25,430 bases of DNA from a virus. This document shows positions 1 to 5,564 of the stretch, one piece after another. The position numbers were made by a program, and so were the translations under genes. The first letter of the stretch is position 1. Each line of letters begins with the position of its first letter. Location: positions 1 to 25,430 of IMG/VR virus record IMGVR_UViG_3300020466_000018; one strand, 5' to 3'. The notes under the pieces were generated by a model. That model searched no databases. It had not been told where the DNA came from and saw nothing but the letters and a program-made list of their open reading frames with translations.

Positions 1-82
1 TTTCTCTAATCAAAGAAAGTATTTCATTACCTTTTATAATTTTTCCATTATTATCAATTTCTAATATGTTTTGTTTAGCCAT
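1..82 (-). CDS. Partial small gene after the integrase (5' end only)
   Basis: An ATG at 82 opens a frame of 27 codons with no stop before the window edge; the product begins MAKQNILEIDNNGK. A strong ribosome binding site, GGGAG, lies six bases upstream of the ATG. The gene starts 12 bases after the integrase stop, so it probably belongs to the integration operon. The visible peptide is too short for a family call; its position after int would suit a regulator or a small lysogeny gene, but that is a guess. Confidence 0.6.
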   Translation of the reverse strand, partial: MAKQNILEIDNNGKIIKGNEILSLIRE

Positions 83-94
83 TTTTTTCTCCCG

Positions 95-1510
95 TTAAAT
101 TTGATTATAAGCTAATTGTTCCTCAATATTAATGTCATAATCTTGGACATATATTGAGGCAGTAATTTTCTGATCACTATGTCCAAGAGTTTTGGAAACT
201 AATTGTAAGTTAGCTCCGTTTTTCAGTTTATTAGTTGTGTGATAATGTCTTAAATCATGGGGTCTAACCCAATTTTTACCACCTTCATCCAATGAACCAA
301 AAAGACTTTTGTTGGCGTTGTATAATGACTTATACAATGTGTCGCGTTTATCAACATCACCGTTTGTATTTGGAAACATTAAACCATTTGTTTGTTCACA
401 TTTTGGTTGTGACTTTTTAAGTTCCATTAATTCCAAATAAAATTCATAACTAACACCAACAGTTCTTTCTTTTTTGTTTTTTAAAGCTGTAAAATTTTCA
501 GCGCTATTATTCCATTGTCTTTCAATATGCAATAATCCAATCTTTTGACCATTCAATTCTTTCAATGTTAAATCAGACCATTTCAATGCAATTGCTTCTG
601 ATTTTCTTAATGCAGTTTCAATCAACAAACGCCAATGTAAATCAAGTTTGTTTGTCATATATTGGGCAACTTGACTTCCCCTAGCTTTAGTATTTCCATT
701 TTTGTAATTTTCAAGCATACGTGTATAAACTTTGTTTATATTTTTATCATCAATCCTATTTGCTTTTTGATTTCTTAATTTATCTTTTCCAGATGGCTCA
801 TCTACTTTTTTCAAATGAGCAAACTTGTATGGAGTTTGATATAATGTTGGTAAATCATTTTCATAATTTAATATGTCTTTAAATGCCGCCTGGATGACCA
901 TTAAATATTTATTAAAAGTTGTATATTTTTTGATTTTATTTATTTGTGGGTCGCCCCAGTCAAAACCATTTTCCATCACATACTTATATAAATCTCTTTG
1001 AAATTCATTCGCGTCAAAATCTTCATATTTCATATCGCCACATATTTTATGAAGAATTTTTAAAGCACATAAATCCCGTTCAATTGTTCTAATGGCCGGT
1101 TTATTGTAAACCAAATAATTTTGAAATCTTTCTTTTATGTAAAAGCCAGGTTTAATAGTTTGGTCATTATTGGTTTCATAGTCACTTAACATTTTTTTAT
1201 TTTGATTGCTTGTGGGGTCTTTTAAAAGCTTTCCAGGCGCAAATAAATCATCAATTGTATAAGTAACTTTCTTTGGATTGTTTTTTGCAAATTTAACTTT
1301 TTGTGCCGCTTCTTCAATCAAATTATTAACATGATCAATAGCTTGTTTTTTTGTGTATTTTTTTTGTGTTAAATCAATTCGCAAACTTTTTGAAATTAAA
1401 CCAGATTTAATTAAATTGTTTTTTACTTCTTCTGTTTCATATCTCAAATCAACAGACCAATATTTATAAATAACATTTTTTACTTTTCTATTAAGAACTC
1501 TAATTTTCAT
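95..1510 (-). CDS. int: Tyrosine recombinase (phage integrase)
   Basis: Site-specific recombinase that would join attP to a host tRNA-Lys gene. Numbered from the start chosen here (471 aa), the catalytic set is visible: Arg302 in ETALRKSEAIAL, a Lys near 344-347 in ALKNKKERTV, His418 and Arg421 in PHDLRHYH, His444 in TLGHSD, and the tyrosine nucleophile about Tyr454 in ASIYVQ. The N-terminal 230 residues are basic and fit an arm-binding plus core-binding region; the protein is rather long for the family. The start at 1510 (MKIRVLNRK) is preferred to an in-frame ATG at 1528 because GGAG sits seven bases upstream and it begins two bases after the preceding stop. It is expressed with the 133-aa gene from a promoter inside attP. 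Confidence 0.95.
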   Translation of the reverse strand: MKIRVLNRKVKNVIYKYWSVDLRYETEEVKNNLIKSGLISKSLRIDLTQKKYTKKQAIDHVNNLIEEAAQKVKFAKNNPKKVTYTIDDLFAPGKLLKDPTSNQNKKMLSDYETNNDQTIKPGFYIKERFQNYLVYNKPAIRTIERDLCALKILHKICGDMKYEDFDANEFQRDLYKYVMENGFDWGDPQINKIKKYTTFNKYLMVIQAAFKDILNYENDLPTLYQTPYKFAHLKKVDEPSGKDKLRNQKANRIDDKNINKVYTRMLENYKNGNTKARGSQVAQYMTNKLDLHWRLLIETALRKSEAIALKWSDLTLKELNGQKIGLLHIERQWNNSAENFTALKNKKERTVGVSYEFYLELMELKKSQPKCEQTNGLMFPNTNGDVDKRDTLYKSLYNANKSLFGSLDEGGKNWVRPHDLRHYHTTNKLKNGANLQLVSKTLGHSDQKITASIYVQDYDINIEEQLAYNQI

Positions 1511-1512
1511 AA

Positions 1513-1914
1513 TTATACTCCATCCCAATGATTTGGTTCAGTTTCAGATTTTCTTGGTTCAAATTTTTCAAATAAATTTTTGTATTGATCATAAGTAATA
1601 TCCAAAATAGGTAATATGACTTCTAAACTTGACCAATTATATTTCATCATTTTTTGTGCTAATTCTTTATTTTGGTTTGATAAATTAAATGATAAATCCA
1701 ATTGTGATTTTTTCATTATGCCGCTTTGGTGAAACATTTTTGGATCACTGTCATAAACATCCAAAGTTTTATTCAATTGTTTAAAATTATAATATAAATA
1801 ATCTAAACTAAATATTTCTTGTTTTGACAATTTACCATCACTAACCAAATCATAATAATTATCAATTAAAGCTTCCATAGCTTTAACTTCTTTTATTGCA
1901 AATTTAATTTTCAT
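1513..1914 (-). CDS. Unknown 133-aa protein between attP and int
   Basis: The family is not recognised. The product is mostly helical, with charged and aromatic residues (for example DNYYDLVSDGKLSKQEIF) and no membrane segment. The start at 1914 (MKIKFAIKEVK) follows GGGAG at ten bases; the frame is open upstream to 1986, but the extension would cross the promoter and touch the arm repeats. Its stop lies two bases before the integrase start, so the two genes are cotranscribed. A gene placed next to attP and before int could be a recombination directionality factor, but no excisionase motif or clear helix-turn-helix is visible, and an early regulator is equally possible. Confidence 0.7.
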   Translation of the reverse strand: MKIKFAIKEVKAMEALIDNYYDLVSDGKLSKQEIFSLDYLYYNFKQLNKTLDVYDSDPKMFHQSGIMKKSQLDLSFNLSNQNKELAQKMMKYNWSSLEVILPILDITYDQYKNLFEKFEPRKSETEPNHWDGV

Positions 1915-1954
1915 ATCTTGATTTCTCCCGTTATCAAATTGATTTATGACATCA

Positions 1955-1983
1955 ATATTACGGGGCAAAAAAGATTTTGTAAA
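1955..1983 (-). promoter_or_regulatory. Candidate sigma-70 promoter of the integration operon
   Basis: On the minus strand a -35-like TTTACA (1978-1983) is followed, after exactly 17 bases, by a -10-like TAATAT (1955-1960). Transcription would start near 1948 and produce a short leader before the 133-aa gene at 1914. The -35 box begins one base from the left pair of 11-bp arm repeats (1985-2006), so integrase bound there would be expected to affect this promoter. Confidence 0.5.
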
Positions 1984-1984
1984 C

Positions 1985-2006
1985 AAAAAAGACGGAAAAA
2001 AGACGG
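1985..2006 (+). repeat. Left pair of putative integrase arm-type sites
   Basis: Two exact head-to-tail copies of AAAAAAGACGG occupy 1985-1995 and 1996-2006. The same tandem pair, in the same orientation, occurs at 2261-2282 on the other side of the tRNA-like core. Short repeats flanking an att core are the usual layout of arm-type integrase sites. The identity of the repeats is seen directly; integrase binding is inferred. Confidence 0.7.
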
Positions 2007-2048
2007 AAGAATTTTATTTTTACGGGGATAAGTTTTTGGGGAAAATCA

Positions 2049-2075
2049 CAAAAGCCAAGGTATGCTTGACTTTTG
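2049..2075 (-). terminator. Hairpin beside the att core, possible terminator
   Basis: An inverted repeat pairs CAAAAG with CTTTTG and CAAG with CTTG around a five-base loop, with one mismatch. It begins three bases beyond the CCA of the tRNA half on the minus strand and is followed by the short T-containing stretch TGATTTTC. It could end the leftward late transcript or, after integration, the reconstituted tRNA-Lys transcript. The stem is not GC-rich and the T tract is short, so terminator strength is uncertain; a protein-binding role within attP is an alternative. Confidence 0.4.
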
Positions 2076-2078
2076 GGA

Positions 2079-2123
2079 TGGTGAGCCCGACAGGGATCGA
2101 ACCTGTGACAATCTCCTTAAAAG
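2079..2123 (-). other. attP: attP core: 3' half of a tRNA-Lys(UUU) gene
   Basis: Read on the minus strand, this is a tRNA from anticodon loop to CCA: loop CTTTTAA (anticodon TTT, Lys), 3' anticodon stem GGAGA, five-base variable loop, T arm ACAGG-TTCGATC-CCTGT, acceptor strand CGGGCTC, A73 and CCA. The sequence on the 5' side does not pair with the GGAGA stem and has no D arm, so there is no complete tRNA gene here. This is the signature of a phage attachment core that restores the 3' end of a host tRNA gene on integration. Phage genes on both sides identify it as attP rather than attL or attR. Confidence 0.88.
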
Positions 2124-2260
2124 ATAGGTATGGGGCTTATTTGGGGAATTTCAGTAACCTATTGTTTTTGAATTGTTATTCAAGGTGACCTTAGGTTTTG
2201 GTGATTTATATAATGCTAATTATGTTTTATTAAATCTTATAAGTTTAATTAAATTCAATG

Positions 2261-2282
2261 AAAAAAGACGGAAAAAAGACGG
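2261..2282 (+). repeat. Right pair of putative integrase arm-type sites
   Basis: Two further exact copies of AAAAAAGACGG, at 2261-2271 and 2272-2282, end four bases before the last late gene. The whole attP would span about 300 bp (1985-2282). The interval 2124-2260 contains no gene; its only visible structure is a short palindrome, CTTATAAG, at 2236-2243. Confidence 0.7.
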
Positions 2283-2286
2283 AAAA

Positions 2287-2586
2287 CTATTTTTGGTATT
2301 TTGTTACTAGTCCACTTTCCAACATTTGATCGTTAATAGATTTACCACCTGACATAATTTCAGCAATAATAACTCCATCTTCAAATTGAGTTTTTATTGA
2401 AAAACTTTGCGGCAAAATATTAACTAAATAATCAGTTGCTTCTTCACCTTTTATTCCACTTGGTGCCTGGATGTTTTTTAATTTGATCGTCATTGATTGT
2501 AATGACACACCAAAACCTAAATCTATCCAACAACGGATTGTGTCACCACTAACAATCCTAACCAAACGGGCTTTGTAGATATACAT
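2287..2586 (-). CDS. Degenerate staphylococcal-nuclease-like protein
   Basis: A 99-aa protein with the layout of the thermonuclease (SNase-like) OB fold: RIVSGDTIRCWIDLGFGV, then KLKNIQAPS, then a C-terminal helix NDQMLESGLV. The SGDT aspartate (Asp15) is kept. In the family motif R-L-x-G-I-D-A-P-E the arginine is replaced by Lys35, the second calcium aspartate by Gln40 and the general-base glutamate by Ser43, and the later catalytic arginine position reads GVI. The fold call is reasonable, but nuclease activity is unlikely; a structural or binding role is more probable. The ATG overlaps the stop of the upstream lipoprotein gene (TAATG), so translation is coupled. It is the last gene of the late operon before attP. 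Confidence 0.7.
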   Translation of the reverse strand: MYIYKARLVRIVSGDTIRCWIDLGFGVSLQSMTIKLKNIQAPSGIKGEEATDYLVNILPQSFSIKTQFEDGVIIAEIMSGGKSINDQMLESGLVTKYQK

Positions 2587-2720
2587 TATTCTGAAATATT
2601 ATCAGTTGAAATTTCAATTTTAATTTCTGTGTCTGTTGGAATATCTGCATTAAGCATTATTCTTGAAGAGCCACATCCAATTAAAACAAATGGTATTAAT
2701 ACCAATAGAAAATTTTTCAT
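2586..2720 (-). CDS. Small lipoprotein, candidate outer-membrane spanin
   Basis: A 44-aa ORF with a signal sequence and lipobox: MKNFLLVLIPFVLIGCGSS, with the lipidated cysteine at residue 16. The mature part would be only 29 residues and ends in an acidic stretch. A strong GGAG site lies six bases upstream of the ATG, and the stop overlaps the next gene. It directly follows a 101-aa protein with an N-terminal membrane helix and coiled coil; that pair matches the architecture of two-component spanins (inner-membrane Rz, outer-membrane Rz1). It is shorter and less proline-rich than lambda Rz1, so the lipoprotein call is firm and the spanin role tentative. Confidence 0.7.
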   Translation of the reverse strand: MKNFLLVLIPFVLIGCGSSRIMLNADIPTDTEIKIEISTDNISE

Positions 2721-2734
2721 TGTTTACTCCTTTT

Positions 2735-3040
2735 TTAATTATTAGATTTTTTAAGTTCTTTTATTTCCAGGCGCATATCATTTACATCTTCTTTTAATCT
2801 TTCAATGTAAAGGTTCTGCTCGCGGTCTAATGGGAGAATGCCCGAAGATTCCCATTCTTCTATCCAAGTGTCATTCTCTTTAATTTCACCCCATGCTCGC
2901 TCCACTTCCCCCTCTAAAGTATTTAAGCGTTCAATAATTCCAAAATAAGCATAGGTGCTTACTGTTGCGGCTGCGACAAGTGCAATTAAATTTCTTAAAG
3001 GAATTGATATTTCAGATTGATCGTTTAGTTTGACTGCCAT
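2735..3040 (-). CDS. Membrane-anchored coiled-coil protein, candidate inner-membrane spanin
   Basis: A 101-aa protein. Residues 17-37 (LRNLIALVAAATVSTYAYFG) form one membrane helix; the rest (about 38-98) is charged and heptad-rich, ending NDMRLEIKELKKSNN, so the coiled coil would extend into the periplasm. This architecture, followed 14 bases later by a lipoprotein gene, is that of an i-spanin, which fuses inner and outer membranes at the end of lysis. No sequence-level match to Rz is claimed. The start codon has only a weak GAG upstream. A tail- or virion-associated membrane protein is the main alternative. Confidence 0.65.
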   Translation of the reverse strand: MAVKLNDQSEISIPLRNLIALVAAATVSTYAYFGIIERLNTLEGEVERAWGEIKENDTWIEEWESSGILPLDREQNLYIERLKEDVNDMRLEIKELKKSNN

Positions 3041-3054
3041 TTTATTTTCTCGTT

Positions 3055-3618
3055 TTAATTGTTTTGTAAGTATAAAATTTCTGAAATTTTCATTGCTGTT
3101 GCTTTTGATGTTTTTAAATTTGGATCACCATCTGGATAAGTGACAACTAATACTCCCCAGGCGTCCTCGGAGCTCATTATGGGACATGCTATATTTGAAA
3201 TTTCTCTATCCAAAGAAGTGCATTGGCTTAAAACAAAATGTCCAATGACATATTCATCACCTTCCATAAAATACCCTGTTGGTAATAAATCTTCACTATT
3301 TCTTGGCAACATCATTAAAGGCACTACATTTCTTGCATCTACCCAATCATACAACCAAACAGACTGAATATCGCGATCTGACCTTAATAATTTATTTACT
3401 AAATCTTCAACTTCATCTTTCTTTTCTGGTTGAGCTTCAAATACTTCAATTATTGGTATGTTTTGATTATTTTCATCAGTTGTAAAATTTGCATATTGCT
3501 GAAATGCAATATAACCAATTACAGATACAACAATTAAACCAATTATTTTCATAGCAAAAGCTGACCAGTTTTGTTCTGGGCTTATTATGCTTTTAATTAT
3601 TTGAATTATTTTATCCAT
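3055..3618 (-). CDS. Single-pass membrane protein with a GAF-like domain
   Basis: A 187-aa protein with a membrane helix at about residues 22-42 (MKIIGLIVVSVIGYIAFQQY) and a soluble domain of about 120 residues. The latter has alternating hydrophobic strands and the pattern NIACPIMSSEDAWGVLVVTY, which recalls the central strand and loop of GAF sensor domains. With one N-terminal helix the domain would probably face the periplasm. It lies between a small gene after the tail tip fragment and the spanin-like pair, so a role in lysis timing or superinfection exclusion is conceivable, but nothing proves it. Start: ATG at 3618 follows GGAG at six bases, right after the upstream stop. Confidence 0.6.
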   Translation of the reverse strand: MDKIIQIIKSIISPEQNWSAFAMKIIGLIVVSVIGYIAFQQYANFTTDENNQNIPIIEVFEAQPEKKDEVEDLVNKLLRSDRDIQSVWLYDWVDARNVVPLMMLPRNSEDLLPTGYFMEGDEYVIGHFVLSQCTSLDREISNIACPIMSSEDAWGVLVVTYPDGDPNLKTSKATAMKISEILYLQNN

Positions 3619-3819
3619 TTATATCTCCACGATAGTTTGTGTGTTTAAATCGAATTTATGTGTGTTTGTATCAACGCCATTTGATGAAACAAAACCAACA
3701 GCTGAATTTTTATTTTCTAATAAATCATCCAAATTTTCTAAATCCCCATAACCTTGATACCAAATTATTAATTCTCCATCTGAATTGTAAAAATAACCTT
3801 TTAATAATTCTAAACTCAT
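3619..3819 (-). CDS. Small protein after the tail tip fragment, unknown function
   Basis: A 66-aa acidic, aromatic-rich protein (LKGYFYNSDGELIIWYQGYG) with no signal or membrane segment. The binding site AGAGG lies five bases upstream of the ATG and overlaps the last codons of the tail tip C-terminal gene, so translation is linked to it. Small proteins coded right after tail tip or fibre genes are often chaperones or accessory tip subunits. The family was not recognised. Confidence 0.6.
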   Translation of the reverse strand: MSLELLKGYFYNSDGELIIWYQGYGDLENLDDLLENKNSAVGFVSSNGVDTNTHKFDLNTQTIVEI

Positions 3820-3821
3820 GT

Positions 3822-4790
3822 TTACCTCTTTAGTTCTGTGACTGTTAAACCAGTTCCAGCAAAAACACCTAAATTGTAAGATGGTTCACTATTGGTATAT
3901 AAAAACAGAGCATATTTAGAGCCAGTAGTTCCAATAACATCACCAGAACTATCAATTGAATTAGTTGAATATGTAGCTTGTGCTCCATCCGCATAATCTT
4001 GGCTATCTGCTACATTATCACCTAAAAATGACGCTGAGCTGCCAAAACCAGTTGCTTGTTCATAGTAAGCATTTCCTGCTACTTTTTGTAAAACAACCCC
4101 AGTCACATATTTATTTGGCGACCATGTTCCTTTTTTTTGAACCATTGCTGAAGCATTTATAGCAAAACCACTAATATCAGATGAAATTGATCCTAAGGTT
4201 ATTTCAGCTGCAATTATACCTTGTAATGTAGAGGTTGATCCGCCACTATTACTTGAATAAGTTATTGAATTTGCAACTGTTGATAAACTTTGATTGTTGC
4301 TTGTAACTGCTGAATACATATTTGAAATAGCTTGTAATGTAATATCAACAGTTCCAATTGTTGAAAATTGAGCATTAATTTCAGTTGTATATGAACCAGC
4401 AACCAAACTTGTATTTACAGCCCGTAATTTGAAATAATAGGTTTGGTTTAAAGATAATGTATCTTCATAATTCCAATTAAATTCATTAACTGTGCCTGGA
4501 ACACCATCAACACTAGCTAATAAAGAAAAGCCACTTCCAGATGAAGTTGAATAATAAATTTCAACACCTTTTAAATCAGTATCACTTGGGTTAGTCCATT
4601 TAATTGTAATGCTAATTGGATCACTTGTTGCCGAATGACTGGTAACATTGCCTGGAGCAGATGTTTTGGTTGGAATTGTTATTTGGGATATTGCGGACAT
4701 TGCTGAATATTTTCCGGCCATATTCCTAGCTCTAACTTTAACATCATATTGAGTGCCTGTTGCAACACCTGAAATTACTGCTCTTGTCAT
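3822..4790 (-). CDS. C-terminal part of the split tail tip protein (FnIII domains)
   Basis: A 322-aa protein that begins in the middle of a fibronectin type III domain: residues 1-35 (TRAVISGVATGTQYDVKVRA, then RNMAGKYS) are the second half of such a domain and continue the first half found at the end of the 561-aa protein upstream. Residues 45-145 are a complete second FnIII domain (APGNVTSHSA ... IKWTNPSDTDLKGVEIYYS ... YYFKLRAVN). Residues 150-322 are a serine/threonine-rich beta region of receptor-binding type. Lambda gpJ-like proteins normally carry all these parts in one chain. The ATG overlaps the holin stop (ATGA), so the piece is translated by coupling to holin. Confidence 0.8.
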   Translation of the reverse strand: MTRAVISGVATGTQYDVKVRARNMAGKYSAMSAISQITIPTKTSAPGNVTSHSATSDPISITIKWTNPSDTDLKGVEIYYSTSSGSGFSLLASVDGVPGTVNEFNWNYEDTLSLNQTYYFKLRAVNTSLVAGSYTTEINAQFSTIGTVDITLQAISNMYSAVTSNNQSLSTVANSITYSSNSGGSTSTLQGIIAAEITLGSISSDISGFAINASAMVQKKGTWSPNKYVTGVVLQKVAGNAYYEQATGFGSSASFLGDNVADSQDYADGAQATYSTNSIDSSGDVIGTTGSKYALFLYTNSEPSYNLGVFAGTGLTVTELKR

Positions 4791-5239
4791 TTTGAAACTA
4801 ACCTATTTGCGAACCAAAAACTTATTATGCAGCTAAACAATGCCATACTTTCTTCTGACCAAGCGGCTTGAATTGCTTTTAAAGGTTCATCTCCTTCTTG
4901 TATGCCAACAACAACTTGTGCAACTGTAACAACACAAAACACACTAAACATACAATATGTAATTACTGGTCTGACACTTGCTGATAAAGCTGCAATAAAT
5001 TTGGATGGATTAGCTTTAGACAATTGTTGATCATGTTGGTAAACAGCTTTTGTTTGTTCAGTCATTGCCTTAACTGTTTCTTCTTTAATTTTTAAAGCAG
5101 AAAGCTCTTTTGCATATTTAATTTTGCTTTCTTGAAGCATTAATTCATGCTTCATATTTTGTTTTGCCTGGAAGAAATCCAATAATTTAGGTGTAAAGCC
5201 ACCAGCAAAGCCCAAAAGACTGCTTAATAATGAAATCAT
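4787..5239 (-). CDS. Holin, three-TM GTA-type family
   Basis: A 150-aa protein with the layout of the GTA_holin_3TM family: an N-terminal hydrophobic segment (ISLLSSLLGFAGGF), a long charged helical region (about 24-75, QAKQNMKHELMLQESKIKYA), the motif SASVRPVITY, and two membrane helices at about 92-113 and 130-147, ending SFWFANRLVSK. Holins permeabilise the inner membrane to trigger lysis. A good binding site (GGAG, nine bases upstream) supports the start. It is coded between the two halves of the tail tip protein rather than in a separate lysis cassette; its stop overlaps the start of the C-terminal tip piece. Confidence 0.85.
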   Translation of the reverse strand: MISLLSSLLGFAGGFTPKLLDFFQAKQNMKHELMLQESKIKYAKELSALKIKEETVKAMTEQTKAVYQHDQQLSKANPSKFIAALSASVRPVITYCMFSVFCVVTVAQVVVGIQEGDEPLKAIQAAWSEESMALFSCIISFWFANRLVSK

Positions 5240-5372
5240 AGTTTTTAACTCCTGTTTTTGAAAAAATGGCTTGTTTCAGCGAGTTTTCAGCTGTTTTAAG
5301 GGCTTTCCTAGTAGTAATTGATGTAAAACATCAACTTCTGCTGTATGAGCTTTAAAACGCTTTCTGGCTCGT
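5240..5372 (-). other. 133-bp non-coding gap with small inverted repeats
   Basis: This is the only real gap inside the tail tip/holin block. No ORF with a start site is visible. It holds a perfect six-pair hairpin at 5318-5334 (TTGATG, loop of five, CATCAA), and on the minus strand several short GC-containing motifs (AAAGCGTTTTAAAGC, CAGCTG) and GGAG before the holin start. No T run follows the hairpin, so it is not a convincing terminator. Confidence 0.4.
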
Positions 5373-5564
5373 TTATGAAAAAAAGACTATTTTTAAGAGC
5401 AATACAAGAACTGAAGCTGTGCCTGTTATCATAATTGCTTCAATTCTCTTAATTCTAACCAAAGTTAGTTCACTTGTTTTTGTGCACTCTTTTATATGAT
5501 CTTTTAAATGTGCTTCTAATACTGCCAATTTTTTATCCACTTCTGAAATTGTTGTTTTTGCCAT
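5373..5564 (-). CDS. Small C-terminally anchored membrane protein (holin accessory type)
   Basis: A 63-aa protein: residues 1-40 are a charged helix (EVDKKLAVLEAHLKDHIKEC), and residues 43-62 form a single C-terminal membrane helix (AIMITGTASVLVLLLKIVFF). Small helix-plus-anchor proteins of this kind (XhlA type) are often coded next to phage holins, which fits the holin 133 bases downstream. Its ATG overlaps the stop of the 561-aa tail tip protein (TAATG). Function in lysis is inferred from architecture and position. Confidence 0.7.
   Translation of the reverse strand: MAKTTISEVDKKLAVLEAHLKDHIKECTKTSELTLVRIKRIEAIMITGTASVLVLLLKIVFFS

Noticed and set aside
1511-1528. Integrase start at 1528 (MGWSII)
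   Set aside because: It would overlap the upstream gene and lacks a binding site, whereas ATG 1510 has GGAG at seven bases.
2079-2160. Complete tRNA-Lys gene
   Set aside because: Only the part from anticodon loop to CCA is present; the upstream bases do not form the anticodon stem, D arm or acceptor strand.
1946-2188. 80-aa plus-strand ORF across attP
   Set aside because: It contains VSPTGIEPVT, the usual spurious translation of a tRNA 3' end, has no binding site and runs through the arm repeats and core.
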